A stretch of 64,000 nucleotides of DNA, taken from contig CM026426.1 in the NCBI GenBank assembly GCA_014871385.1, positions 99,415,966 through 99,479,965 on the forward strand, given 5' to 3'. Shown here in pieces: positions 46,511 to 57,509 of this stretch. The position numbers and the translations under genes are program-made. Below the pieces are notes generated by a model. It was not told the origin of the DNA and did not search any database. It was given only the letters and a program-made list of their open reading frames with translations. Numbering within the stretch: position 1 is the stretch's first letter; every line of letters begins with the position of its first letter. The DNA comes from Ceratodon purpureus. Lineage: Eukaryota; Streptophyta; Bryopsida; Pseudoditrichales; Ditrichaceae.

Positions 46511-47299
46511 TTTGTGCATGAACTTGGGATCATGTAACACAGGTGAAGGTGTCGTCTCCTGTCAAGTGTCAAGGCACAAATACAAGCGTAGTAGTGAGTT
46601 GTGGGAGCAAACCCTATGCAAAAGGGAAGTGGGCAGTGAGTGGCATGCAAAAAAATGCTTACAAGGGGAGTGTGCGACGTGTGGATTTCAGCCGCTTCCT
46701 CTTTGTGAAAGGGAGGTGGATCCCCTCACTACAACGACCATGACGTGGCGCTGATTTGAGATGGTGTCGGCAGGAACGAATACTAAGAAGGGTGACCCAA
46801 AGAAGGTGATTCGGTTGGAATACAAGGTCACGACACAAAGGGAATTTTTGCTCTACTCTGAACCAAAAATAAAACAGTTTGTGTAGCACCAATTTGTTGC
46901 TCGTTGGCAAGACTGTCAGTTTAAGAACTCTGTCCAGAATCTGAAACAAGGAGAGATTCTAAGCCTTATAGATTTTGCGGAAAATTATTCATTCAAGGGT
47001 CAGTCTGAAATCCAGAGTCAGCACTGGTTCAGTTTTCAATGCACAATTTTAGTGCACATCACCTACCAAGTGAATGAGTGTCACAACCCATCTGATCCTA
47101 AGTCGAAGAGGTTACGCACAGAATATAATTACTACATAAGCGATGACCGTGTTCACGACTCTCTATTTGTCCAACACTGTCTTGTATTGCACTCGAGGTC
47201 CTTGGTTGCTACAGGAAATCAATCGGGACGGCATATCGTGTGAAGCGACGGTTGTGCTTCTCAATTTAAAGGATCCAAGGCCTAGTTTTTTGTGGCGAA
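46511..47299 (+). pseudogene. SDG/GHGKGP transposase-like gene, exon 3 (catalytic core, broken)
   Basis: Read through two early stops and one frameshift, the exon shows KKCLQGECATCGFQPLPLCE, PKKVIRLEYKVTTQREFLLY, LIDFAENYSFKGQSEIQSQH (first candidate catalytic Asp), VHITYQVNECHNPSDPKSKR and YYISDDRVHDSLFVQHC. After another break comes SDGCASQFKGSK with a stop where a Trp is expected, before the donor GTAAGT at 47300. The DFAENYSF...SDGCASQFK pair has the spacing of a DDE/D-type nuclease fold. The breaks make this copy dead. Confidence 0.6.
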
Positions 47300-47499
47300 G
47301 TAAGTCTTCCTTTGTACACTGTGGCCTTTACCAAACACTGTTTTTTATGTAACTAACTTACTTGCAGCTTGTTGTGGATTTGAGCAATTATGAACTTGGA
47401 ATTAATGTAGAAATATGGTTGTTTAGGGTACTGTTTGTTGATTATTGTAGTGATTTTCTTTGTCGGAGGGCATGCTTATTTATGGTCATGTTTGTTTAG

Positions 47500-47850
47500 T
47501 GGTTGATGTACTCTGTATGTTGCTGTAAAAGGGTAGTGGTCTTCAACCTTTTAAAAATATGCATGGTTGTTTATGGTCAATCACTGTTTTTTGATTGAAG
47601 TATTGTGTATGTTGCTGTGAAAGGTTAATACTACTATGTTGTAGTCTTTTCAATTTGTATTAGTGTTTTCAAATTTTATTTTTATGCATTTTAATTGACT
47701 TTTCAACATTTTTTTGTTTTGTGATTGATATATTGTGTATGTTGTCGTGAAAGGTTAATATTGTTATGTTGCGGTTTTTCCAAGTTTTTTTAGTGGTTTC
47801 TAATTTTATTTTTCTTCATTTTAATTGACTTAAGAACATTTTTTTAGTGC
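47500..47850. repeat. about 130-bp tandem repeat in an intron, 2.4 copies
   Basis: Two adjacent copies begin around TATTGTGTATGTTG at 47601 and 47731. Each carries GTGAAAGGTTAATA, TATGTTG, CTAATTTTATTTTT-like and CATTTTAATTGACTT in the same order. A shorter third copy (CTCTGTATGTTGCTGTAAAA) precedes them at about 47511. Confidence 0.8.
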
Positions 47851-48395
47851 AGCTTGTTAAGTGTTTGGTGACCAGCAGAGGTTTGGTGACTTATGTAGAT
47901 GTAATTTGTGTGTAATTAGCCAAGGGGTGAGCTCTGGCAATTTCAAGTTATTAATTGAATTGAATTGATTAATTAGCATTACAACAGTTTCATGTGTTGT
48001 GTATTTTAGTCCTGTTGTTTTGCATGGATGCAGCCGAATTTTGGTAGTGTCGTTGAGTTCTGTGGTATTCTTTTACGTATTTGTGCTTCGCTGAATTGGC
48101 ACCGGATTTGATGAATCTTACGGATTAAAACTTTAAAGATGAATTTCTGTCCAGAGCTTGTGATGACCCGATGTTGATTACTCTCAAGCATTCTCTGTGA
48201 ATCATAGCATGTTGGTTCACAGTTCGTGGGATTAATCAGGTAGGATTAGTGTGCATTCTTTGATGTTGCAAATGTTAATCTCTTTAATGAAATTGCATAG
48301 TACTGTTGTGCTATCTATATAAGTACATTCAACCCCTAACTTGGCTGACAACGTGCTCATGCTATCTCGCACGTATCTCAGGCTAACAATTTCAG

Positions 48396-49423
48396 AAGAA
48401 TTACCATGAGGCTGTGAAATGGACTGGAATTACTGGGGAACCGGCCATGGGAAGGGTCCCCATGACGGTGCGGGGGCTTGTGTTAAGCGTCCTTTGCGGA
48501 AAGAGTAGGTCAACAAAGACAGTTGTAGGCTCCACAACGCTTCAGATGTAGTGAACTTTCTCCGCAGGGATATGAGTTTGCCTCACCCAGCCTAGCTTGG
48601 TGCCTGGAAAGAAGTGATCCGACATTTCCACATGATTGGAGTAAACGATGTTGTACGAGATAAGCCATTAGCCTGTCAAACGGTGCCGGGGAGTAGAAGC
48701 ATGAACTCCATCAGGTCGGTGAGTCATTCTAGCAATGTGCTCCTCGAATGTAGAGACTTCAGTTGTTTTTGCCCAGCCTGTCAAAGGCACGGAAGTGGAG
48801 CGTGTGTGAACAGTGCCTATGCAAGGTCATGGGAACTTGTCACACTTCAATCAATCGCAAGCAATGATGTCGATCAGGAGCCTAAAGAAGCAGACCCGGA
48901 TTGGATTGCAGAGTCGGATGATAACAGCCTCGCTGCGGAGTGTCATGTTGGAGATCACTTTGCTATTGTGGCTGACACAGAACCCGGATGACAACGGAGC
49001 ATAGTTCTACATACTATTGTGCACTAAATCTATGTACATGCATCACGGTGAATCCACTCAAGGCGCTTGGAATACTACAGTAGAGGATGGAGATGAGGTT
49101 CTGGAAGGATTTTATTATCGGCAACGTGGGCATAGCCGGAACTCATATGTGCTCTTGCGAGATGCTGGAGTGGCGCGCGTTATTCGCACCTAGTATGCGC
49201 TACGAAGTTCCGGATGACTCAAGCACCCTACAAGCAGAAAGGAAATGTCACTGTTTTCCACTTGAGCAATCAGATGCTGGAGCATATAGCAGTGGTTCTT
49301 CAGACTCGCCAAGAACACGAGGAGCTCAATTTAAGGGAAGGTCACGACAGTGACACTAACGGTGGCAGGGATAGTGGTATCGAGGACACTGATTCATCGG
49401 ATGGTGAAGACGATTCGGTTTGA
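48396..49423 (+). pseudogene. SDG/GHGKGP transposase-like gene, last exon (broken)
   Basis: The exon opens after CAATTTCAG and gives MDWNYWGTGHGKGPHDGAGA (third landmark), VKRPLRKE, then DVVNFLRRDMSLPHPA. From 48614 follow ACQTVPGSRSMNSIRSVSHS, ECRDFSCFCPACQRHGSGAC and a link to VGDHFAIVADTEPG. After a frameshift and two stops, a C-terminal domain follows: EVLEGFYYRQRGHSRNSYVL, HLVCATKFRMTQAPYKQKGN and an acidic tail (GIEDTDSSDGEDDSV). The same C-terminal domain occurs intact at 63458-63874 on the other strand. At least three stops and two frameshifts are present. Confidence 0.65.
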
Positions 49424-49424
49424 G

Positions 49425-50343
49425 AGTTTATTTTGAGAGTGTATGTTGACATTTTGAATTAGCTGAGTTGATGTGAAGTGTGTATGCTACATTGGATTTC
49501 TAGCATTATCAGGTTCTCAGGTTGCTTTCCAGAGTCTTGTATTCAAGCAGTTTATGACGTTCTTGGTGACTCTGTCTTAGGTGTTTCTTTCAGCGTCCTT
49601 TCTTCTCAGGTGTAAGTAGAGTTGTGTTGCTTGATTAGCTTCTATGCATGATTAGACACCTCAATGCTAACTCACTCATTGTGTTAATACTATTGCGCCT
49701 CACATATTAAATGTGGGTGATTTTGTGGATTCTTGTGATCCTTGTCATATGTGACTAGGTTTGCTATATGACTAGGTGTGCATGAATGTGTTCGACATGA
49801 CTGATTCGGCTCTTTAGAAAGTTGTGAGTAATTAAAACCCTTGCAGTTCTAAGCATGCCCAAACCAAAATACCACTTAGACTCGGCCTTACCATCCTCAT
49901 ATCATAGCCATCTTTCAAAAATAATAATGCTAAATACTTCAGTTTAGCAAGCTTTCAAATCAGTAAACATACAATGACATTAAATTTTGAGTATGTCGAC
50001 TATGTTAGACCATTATGGTTGTTATATGTTCATGTACCTAGGATGTGGGTATAAATGTGTGTTGCTGATATAAATGCTCGGTTTGACAGATTGCATTTAT
50101 GATATGATATTTTGAGATGGACGTTACTCGGTGTGTTTGAGTGGATTTCCTCTTCCAGATTTGGTGACTATTATAAAATCCTAGGAACCTCTAGCAAGAT
50201 CATTTCTCTACTCTGTGATCCACTTATACATAACTCTCGGGCCCTACATTTCTTTGAGATTGTGGACTGAAGGTCAGACGTTGTCGCCACTCCTGAATTT
50301 AATTTCTCGACGTCCAGTAAAGTGTCCAAGCATTATCGTAGCC
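49425..50343. other. spacer between the transposase-like gene and the B3 gene
   Basis: No gene is supported. The open frame from 50215 is continuous with the B3 exon but is probably leader sequence upstream of the ATG at 50344. The promoter of the B3 gene should lie here. Confidence 0.35.
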
Positions 50344-50439
50344 ATGGCTCATCTGTTTGCAGACTTGGTAGAGGAGTACGTTGACGTCAAGGCACACTTC
50401 TTCAGCCTTTACGTTGATGAGTACGCCATGCACACTTTG
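50344..50439 (+). CDS. two-B3-domain protein, exon 1
   Basis: The ATG at 50344 is in a good plant context (GTAGCCATGGCT) and encodes MAHLFADLVEEYVDVKAHFF, then SLYVDEYAMHTL, the start of a B3 domain (FF..Y.DEY...L). The donor GTTTGT at 50440 gives phase 0, matching exon 2. B3 domains are plant-specific DNA-binding domains of transcription factors and related nuclear proteins. The upstream frame is also open, so a longer N-terminus is possible. Confidence 0.5.
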
Positions 50440-50630
50440 GTTTGTTAAAACTATTGTTCACTCTCAATCGGCGTTTAGGCTGCATGGTGTGGATACTATT
50501 AACTCTCCTTCACCGTTTACTATTCATGCGGTTTGTATGGTTCTGCGTATCTTTAGTTATGGGTAAATGTAGAAGTATCTAAGCACCGCAAACTAGGATA
50601 ACTTGCAATTTTCATCATTCGTGTGTCCAG

Positions 50631-50938
50631 GAGATACTAGCGGCGTTCACGAAGAAGACAGGGTGGCCTGGGACGTCAGATTGCATTTTGTTGACTTCTA
50701 TCACTAGCATGAAGCAGTGGCCTATGTTGTTTAACCGCCAGAGAGGCACCATTGTCAACATCGGGGAAGGTTGGACTGAAATCTGGCACGATCACGGGAT
50801 AGAGGTTGGGATGTTTTGGTCTTTGAATATGTCGACGAGCAGTGTCTTGTCGTTGCCATTTATCCTCCCAAGAGTGAGTCAGAGTTCAAGAAAACTTTGA
50901 AGGCCACTCACACTCGACCATATGAGAGCACAAGACTG
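50631..50938 (+). pseudogene. two-B3-domain protein, exon 2 (rest of first B3, 1-base frameshift)
   Basis: After the acceptor GTGTGTCCAG the exon gives EILAAFTKKTGWPGTSDCIL, then WPMLFNRQRGTIVNIGEGWT and EIWHDHGIEVG. At about 50808-50813 the frame must change by one base to continue as VLVFEYVDEQCLVVAIYPPK and to the donor GTAAGC at 50939. The exon is 308 bp, one short of a multiple of three, in agreement with a single lost base. The GW...(I)EVGD.LVF order is the end of a B3 fold. Apart from this base the exon is intact, so the break could be a recent mutation or a sequencing error. Confidence 0.6.
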
Positions 50939-51063
50939 GTAAGCAATGGCTAAGTCGAATCTATGTTAAATCTAATTGCAACGTTCGTAAAACCTTGGTT
51001 CCTCTCATTAATTCAGCTACTAATTTCAGATTCGTTGTGACAATTCTAGCTTCTAAATTCTAG

Positions 51064-51324
51064 AGTATCGTTCTCATGCAAGATATCCCAAGTGCATTTT
51101 GGCGTGAATTCGGTGCCGACAAATTTGACGGTGTTATTTACACCTTGTGCGGCCCATCCTCGGAGGCTATGGTGAAGTCCAGTTGCCACTGGTCACCTAT
51201 TGAGACCTTCTGTTTTTTCGCGTCAAGTTGGCTCGAGTACGTCACCTTGAACAACTTGAAGAAGGGTGACACTTTGTCTTTCTCGTTGACTACTCCTCGA
51301 GTCTTCCACGTGACGAAGTCTTAG
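51064..51324 (+). CDS. two-B3-domain protein, exon 3 (second B3 domain)
   Basis: The exon begins after TTCTAG and encodes VLMQDIPSAFWREFGADKFD, GVIYTLCGPSSEAMV, then FASSWLEYVTLNNLKKGDTL and SFSLTTPRVFHVT before TAG. IP..FW, the GP/W core and the W..Y...N.LK.GD.L.F end are those of a B3 domain. Joined in phase 0 to exon 2, the predicted protein is about 220 residues: two B3 domains and little else, a REM-like layout. DNA targets cannot be inferred from sequence. Confidence 0.7.
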   Translation, partial: SIVLMQDIPSAFWREFGADKFDGVIYTLCGPSSEAMVKSSCHWSPIETFCFFASSWLEYVTLNNLKKGDTLSFSLTTPRVFHVTKS

Positions 51325-51329
51325 ATTCC

Positions 51330-52895
51330 TGATTTCAAACTAGGGGGTAAATGTGCTTATTAAACGTTAGGCTCAGGTCGTCTAAGGTGTGTCCGTGAGC
51401 AAGTACTCAGGTCTGACAATTGATTTTTTATTTTTATTTTTTTAAAAACATTCACTACAGAGCAGCAGCTACTAGCTACAGTCCGGTTTTCTGAGTCTAA
51501 TTTAGAGCTTCTCTACATCAAATAAGTAACTTTTGCGGCAGGTACTAGTGCCAATGACTTAATTTTGAAGGGTTCACAAGAATATGCGATGAGAAACAGT
51601 CCTAGTACTTGCCGTCCGGACTCCTTGACGGGCCTCATATCCGGACTGATATCCGAACAAGTTTACGGTCATTCACAAGTTTCATTCAATCAAGAAACTA
51701 GATTCTGAAATGTCGGATGACATGCTAGTATGCTACAGTACTTCTATGCTCATATTACAAGTTTTGAGTATAATCTATTGTGTTGAGTACTATAGCTAGG
51801 TGGATTTTCTTGAATATTGTACCTTCGCTGTCGAGCTAATTCCTGATCTCCTTCAGACTACTGTTTTCATGAGTTCTGCTCCTCGTTTGTGCAATTCTGC
51901 AGCTTTTACATTGTTCGTTTCTAGTTGCTCAGCTTGAAGGTTTCAATGTCCTAATTATATTGCATCAGACTAATTGATAGTCCGTCAGCTACTCGAGGTC
52001 AATCGGACACACGTGTAAAGGCAACTTCATGAAAAAAATAAAAAAACTCGCGTGGTGGGGTGGGTGTCGAAGGGTGGTCTGAAGCCCAACACAAGCACCC
52101 GGAGGTTGCCACGGCAGCCTCAAACCCAAGCCTTGCATCACCAAGCCACCAAGGCTTAAACTGGCTGACGATTACTGTATCATTCTATTTATATCAGACC
52201 TGAAGAGCTTTGGCAAACACTATGAGCTTTCACATTAAATGTTACTTATTCAGATTACTTCAAGATACAGACTTGTCACTCTGTTTTCATTCAAACTCAA
52301 ACTATTTCAATGGACTTATAAACAATAATTATCCTAAATTGTTAACTTTGACAACAGCTTGAGCAGAACTATACTAGGTGTGCATCGACTGGACACATCT
52401 AGATGTACACAAACAGAGAGTCATTTTCAGCAATTTTAGAGAGAATTTATAGAAGTACGGTTGGTTTGAGAGGATGCTTTGTAAAAGCCATTCTTGTAGA
52501 AGATGAAGCCGGTAATTTATACTAGTTAATCAGGCGCAAGTGGTATGTACTGTTGACACAAACAGTAAAGCACCGTGCAGCATTAATTCGGTGTCACAAT
52601 CAAAAAACCTCAAACCTCCCAAGGAACTGAGTCTAATCCGGATTGAGCTCTGGAAAGGAACAAAGTCTTGTTTCCTTTACACTTGCAATGAAGTTTTGTT
52701 TCCTATGCTTAGAAAAAAAAATAAAAAAGAACAGACTGGGTGGAAGCACATTACGCCGGGTACACTTTGGGCAGATTTCGAAAGTACTTTAGATGTACAT
52801 TTCTACTGAACTGTATGTGTAGTACTTTTTTCCGATAATCCTAACCGTCCATTTCTATACCGCGTGCCACCCGTGTCCATATTAAGATCGACCTA
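51330..52895. other. intergenic region, no supported gene
   Basis: Contains the second group of GTCCGGACTCC motifs at about 51615-51650. The open frame at 52540-52809 has no domain. A possible promoter region for the RING-SET gene lies at its end. Confidence 0.35.
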
Positions 52896-52964
52896 TCAAG
52901 AAGCAATTTACCGGGGGTAGTAGGTGGTCGGATTGGGTCCAACCAGTCTAGCCGGTAGTCGTCG

Positions 52965-53030
52965 TCTCGCACCTCCAACGTTTCGCGCCTCCAACGTCTC
53001 GCACCTCTGATCTCGCACCTTTGGTCTCGC
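52965..53030. repeat. short tandem repeat in the presumed 5' leader (TCTCGCACCTCCAACG)
   Basis: Copies begin at 52965, 52981 (TTTCGCGCCTCCAACG), 52997 and 53011, with a fragment at 53025; the units shorten from 16 to 14 bp. It is C-rich on the plus strand and lies 0.4 kb before the predicted start of the RING-SET gene. Confidence 0.85.
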
Positions 53031-53426
53031 TAGTGCACTGGCCTCGTTGGTGCTCAAGCTACTGTCGTTCCTTTTTCGTGGTGTATTCTTCTTTTCCCTC
53101 TTCGTTAACACCTCTTTGTTCAAACTTGCTCTTCGAGTTCTGGTTTGGAGTATCGTTAAGTGTTCCGCTAGTTTAGGTTGATAGAGGGTTAGAGGGTTTG
53201 AGAGATGTTGGTGTTGTGCTTAGGAGTTTCTTTGCTTTTCGTTTCTTTTAGTATTGCGTCTTAGTTCCGGAGCTGGATTGTTTAGGTATGCAGGGAAACT
53301 ATACTCTCGACTTAGTTTGTGGTTGGGTTCTTTTTATTAGGGTTTAGTTGGGGGTGAAGGCTCTAGGGTTCAGAGAGTTCTAGGCACAACATCGCTAGGT
53401 TTTTGGGGTTGGAGACGCCGCCCTTG

Positions 53427-54146
53427 ATGTCGAAGAGGAGCAAGTCCGTAGGTTTAGACAGTGTGCGACCTGGTGTTAGGGATGGAAGACAAGGATCCGG
53501 AGTGATTGGTGGTTCCGGGATTGGAGCTAAAGAAGGGAGGACTAAGTCGGGTGGGAGCGATGTTGCGGCAGTAGTCGTGAAGGAGGAGGAGCGTTTCTTG
53601 GAGGTCGAGGAGTTGCAAGAACTCATCGACGGTTTGAAGTCCCCTCCCGATGTCTTGACCTTGGAGGATTTCCGGGACACCTACAATTTGGAGTGTGGAC
53701 AGAATTCCATCAACCCGCATCGATGCAGGAAGGATAAGGATATCTCCGACAAAACGATGCAGGAGTTGGGTTTCACGCCGGAAGGAGCGAGGGGTCGGGG
53801 TGGATACAGTTGGGCGGATTGTAAGGTACGGGAGATTGTGAATCGGATCAAGGTCATTCACCCCATTGTTTACCAGCACCGCATAGACGAAATGCCTAGG
53901 TGTGTAACCAAACAGTTTGCCGTGGGTGTTGTTTTGGAGTATCAAAACAACCCGGTAAACTGGGCTCTATACGGCCAGGAGACAAACAACAGTCAGCGAA
54001 GAAAGTACGAGCAAGATTTGAGTAATTTGATGTTTGCGATAAACACAAGTGCCAAGGTAATGAAGAGGACGTGGAGAAGTTTGAAGGTGGATACTTCTGT
54101 GAAGATGGAGCCTACGGGCGGTGGAGAGACTGCAACGCCTACGAAG
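53427..54146 (+). CDS. RING-SET fusion protein, exon 1
   Basis: The ATG at 53427 (MSKRSKSVGLDSVRPG) is the first in frame after an upstream stop near 53394. The 240-residue exon is Ser/Gly/Lys-rich at first, with VAAVVVKEEERFLEVEELQE. A more conserved-looking part follows: DVLTLEDFRDTYNLECGQNS, GGYSWADCKVREIVNRIKVI and CVTKQFAVGVVLEYQNNPVN. No known domain is recognised. It ends at GETATPTK before the donor GTCAAT (54147), phase 0. No stop or frameshift is present, in contrast to the mobile-element copies around it. Leader sequence with a 16-bp repeat lies upstream. Confidence 0.6.
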
Positions 54147-54894
54147 GTCAATTTTTGTAGTTGATCTTATCTTCCTTGGTTTGTTTTGGAGGGTTATAAT
54201 GATTCGGGTTGTAAGTGGAGGGTTGCGGTCTCAATTTTCTAGTTCAGATTCAGGGAATTGCCTTCCGAGAGAATTCAGTTAGTTTAGACTAGAGATGGTT
54301 TGCGGTAGACATTGTTATAGTTTCAGGGTTGTACACAATGAGAAATCTGTGGTTTGAGGTTTTAGGAACAAGGGGATTGCTAAAACGTGTTCGGTCAGGT
54401 TTATGGAATCGACTCTCTAGAGTTTGCACAAGTGTGGAGGACTCAGGTTGGGAATACTAGAATCTGTAGTTCGGAACCTGAATTTCCGAGTGTCTGTGCG
54501 TGTGTCGATGTGTGTGAATGTATTAGTGCATGTGGGCAAAGCTCTAAGGTTTAAGGGGGCGGGGTTAGGGTCTGCTGTAAGGTAGGGTGAGACTGCGTTG
54601 GGGTTGCTTGAAGGTATATGATCAGCGGTAACAATGTTTGTTTACAATGTTTGTGTATTGCAATTATTACATTACACTGTTTGTTTAGATTGGTCGTTAC
54701 ACTGATTGCTTTGTTGTGTAAGATCAAAGTTGTTACTTGTGCATGCTCAATTGCTACTCAGTTTTTAACTATCATTGCTTGGTGAATAGAATGATGCATA
54801 GACGCGTATAGATGTTGAGCGTAATTTTGTGTTTTTTCAATCCTTTTTTGAATTCCCACTTTTTTTTTTAATTAAAAGAATCTGTCTTTTGCAG

Positions 54895-55774
54895 AGGAGG
54901 CCTGTTCCTCCTCCAACCTGCACGCCAACTAAATGGAAGTCGTCTCCGGGTATGAAGACAAGGGTAACGACGCCCACCGTGAAGGTTGAAGACCGCGGGA
55001 TAGCCTCGATGTCTCGTCTGGAATACTTTCAGAAAATGCACACTATCTTATTGATGGAGATAGAGGGGCTGAAGGTGGAAGAGCAGATGGCGTTGAAGGC
55101 GAAGGATACGGCTGCTCAAGACATACGACTGGCGTTGCTGATGGTGGAGTCCTACGACGCAAACTTAGCTTCTCATCAAGAAGGCAACGGTTTACACCCG
55201 GGAAGTGAAGCCAAGCGCCAAGTCCTCGCCGAGCTCTTGGAGGACCAGAAGCGGGCCCTTTCACAGAAGGAATCAGAGGCGTTAGAAAAGGATCTAAGGG
55301 CAGTAGAGTGTAGGAGGCAAGTGGAACAGAAAGCCCGTATGTGCGAGGGAGTCAAGACTGAATGTGACCGTATCAGATACGGCAGAAATTTATGTAGTCT
55401 CAATCCGGTGCCACTAGTCTACCTTGATAATGCGTTTGGCGAGGACGGTTCTCCTAAGCGGAAGTTTTTGAAGATTACCAAGTGTGCCCTATGTGGGTTC
55501 AGTTTTCCTAAGAGTGATATAGTTATTGCAAGTTGCAAACATATGTACCACCCTTTCTGCGCAAAGGTGACATATGAGAGCGGATACAAGTGTGCTGCGT
55601 CCAATTGTAGTGACAAATTGGTCGACCCAGATTGGCATCGCAGTTTCGGATGGGGAGGCCCCGGCAGTAATGTTGATCAGGATGTGGCGTCGTTGCTGAC
55701 AAAGTGCGACGAGGAGGTAGCACGTTTGCTATCTGAACGAGCAGAGCGAGCACGTCTACGTTGTTCCAACACAA
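54895..55774 (+). CDS. RING-SET fusion protein, exon 2 (coiled coil and RING-H2-like zinc finger)
   Basis: The acceptor TCTTTTGCAG ends at 54894 and the exon is phase 0. It encodes a Pro/Thr-rich start, then a long charged helical stretch from about residue 280 (SRLEYFQKMHTILLMEIEGL; RQVLAELLEDQKRALSQKES) likely to form a coiled coil. Residues about 437-481 give KCALCGFSFPKS, VIASCKHMYHPFCA and YKCAASNC: C-x2-C-x13-C-x-H-x2-H-x2-C-x10-C-x4-C, a RING-H2-like ligand set. DPDWHRSFGWGG follows. Such fingers often act in ubiquitin transfer; here that is only inference, since the last pair spacing is unusual. The donor is GTAAGT at 55775, phase 1. Confidence 0.65.
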
Positions 55775-56547
55775 GTAAGTACTTAGCATCTGTTTAGTTT
55801 TGAGTTATAGGTTTTGTATGTATTTCTCTAATAGGGATTATCATAAGTACTCAGCTTACTTTGCTGCTACCAGGTTGCACAAAGACATCTAGAAGTACTC
55901 TATAAAGGTAGTAGTGGAAGTCTCGGTCCTGGTACTCATAGTCCCAGTTATTGATACGTAATACTTGTCTTGCAGAGTCACAAGGAAGAATACATTCCCT
56001 TGCAGTGTTTGTACATTTAGAGTATCTAGTCGTACTTTGCATCTATGTTTATTTTTTTCCTTTTTGTAACTTCTTTATACTTCACGAACCGCACATACTT
56101 GTGAGTCTAGAAGATTTGTACTCGGTGTACAGTTTGTGCGTCCCTCAGTACTTCCAATACCTTTAGCCTTAGTACTCGTAGAACATGTTGTACTCCTAGT
56201 ATTACAAGTAAGTCAATGTTGTGGTTTCATCTAAGATGTATAGTACTTTATGTTATTATTGTACAATTTTTTCTGTTCTAACTGTTCTACATGTTGTAGT
56301 TCTAGTGTAGTTCTAGTGTAACACCGAGCAATGCTCTTGCAGAAAATGTAAGTTGAATAGTACTTTGCATAGTAAATGTAAGGTTTGAGTATTACATGTA
56401 CATTAGAGTGGTTTTTATAGTTGACTTTTAATGTACTTTTTGAGTTTGTTAGTGAAAATAGTATTTTTAGGATGTACATAAGATACACGGATTATTATTT
56501 GTCCTACTTAGCGAGGTGTTAATTCGTGTTTCTTGTTGGAATGACAG
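55775..56547. other. intron 2 of the RING-SET gene, enriched in GTACT
   Basis: A 773-bp intron between the donor GTAAGT and the acceptor AATGACAG. The pentamer GTACT occurs 12 times on the plus strand, mostly as AGTACTT or AGTACTC, far more than about 0.8 expected for this length. Two further internal acceptors (CTTGCAG) could support small alternative exons. Confidence 0.6.
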
Positions 56548-56907
56548 ACTCGTCTCTAAAACCGATGTCTTGCCTTTCACATCGTTTGGCGAGCTTCGGG
56601 GAACAGAGTCAGGCTGTTTGCTCGACGAAGTTCAAGGACTCCGCTGTGGGTGACACATACGCATTTAGCCTAATGCATATTAGGGAGGAGGGAGATCAGA
56701 GAAGGGACAAAAATCTAGTGCGGCAGGTTCAGAAGCATTCTCACGCCAAATCAGGTACATCGCAGGGAAAGTCAGGGCAGGGTAAGCAGGTTGTTCGAAA
56801 TGCAAGTGCTGGGTTCGAGTGTCTCGAGGAGGGATCGTATGGAAGATCCAGGGTGAAAGAGCCAGAGTTTGATTCTGAAGAGGAGGATGATGAATCCGAG
56901 AGTGAAG
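56548..56907 (+). CDS. RING-SET fusion protein, exon 3 (linker)
   Basis: The split codon AAC joins exon 2 and exon 3 in phase 1. The 120 residues include SLKPMSCLSHRLASFGEQSQ, GDTYAFSLMHIREEGDQRRD, a basic/Gln-rich stretch and an acidic end (FDSEEEDDESESEG). No domain is recognised; the composition is that of a disordered nuclear linker. It ends at GAAG/GTATGC, phase 1. Confidence 0.55.
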
Positions 56908-56997
56908 GTATGCTACTCTGTATATTGTTCTCTTATTCTAAGCTACAGATTTGGTAGATTTCACCCTAGCTTACAACCTGTGGGTTATGTATTGCAG

Positions 56998-57408
56998 GAG
57001 TACTTCGCGGCATGAAGTCTAGCTCGGGAACTACCGCCAGTGGTAGTTCCAGCGGAAGTGATTCCGAAGAGTCGGAAGGGAATAGTGGGCCACAGCGTAG
57101 ACAAGTGAAGGACAACGACGGAAGCGACATGGAAGTCGACAGCGACTGTTTCGAGGTAGATGGAGGGATGCAAGAGCATGCAAATACATGTGAGGTTCCC
57201 CCTGCAGCGGCTGTCTCGTCCGTGGGCACTGTCGAGAAAACACCCGACGTCGAGGCAGTGGAGGGCGGTCAGATTGTAGGGGACGTGGAGATAGTAATGG
57301 GTGCAGTCCAGGTTCCAAAGGACGTGGAGACAACATTGACGGGCGTCGAGGCAGTCGGAGACATTGACAAAGTGGAGGTGACAGTAAATGAGATGGTAGC
57401 TGCCGAAG
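56998..57408 (+). CDS. RING-SET fusion protein, exon 4 (acidic linker)
   Basis: Begins after TATTGCAG with a phase-1 match to exon 3. It encodes SSSGTTASGSSSGSDSEESE, SDMEVDSDCFEVDGGM and Val/Glu-rich imperfect repeats (VEAVEGGQIVGDVEIV; GVEAVGDIDKVEVTV). It is strongly acidic and probably unstructured. After EMVAAEG the frame leads to a stop at 57569, so I place a donor at 57409 (GAAG/GTGAAA). A single-base frameshift somewhere in 57420-57545 is an alternative explanation. Confidence 0.5.
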
Positions 57409-57509
57409 GTGAAAAGAGGAGAAGGCGCTGTATGAGGGCGGAATGGAGGCGAAGGTACAAGAATACTCTGAGAGTGAACAAGGTTCACCGGAGGACAAAC
57501 ATACCTCAG

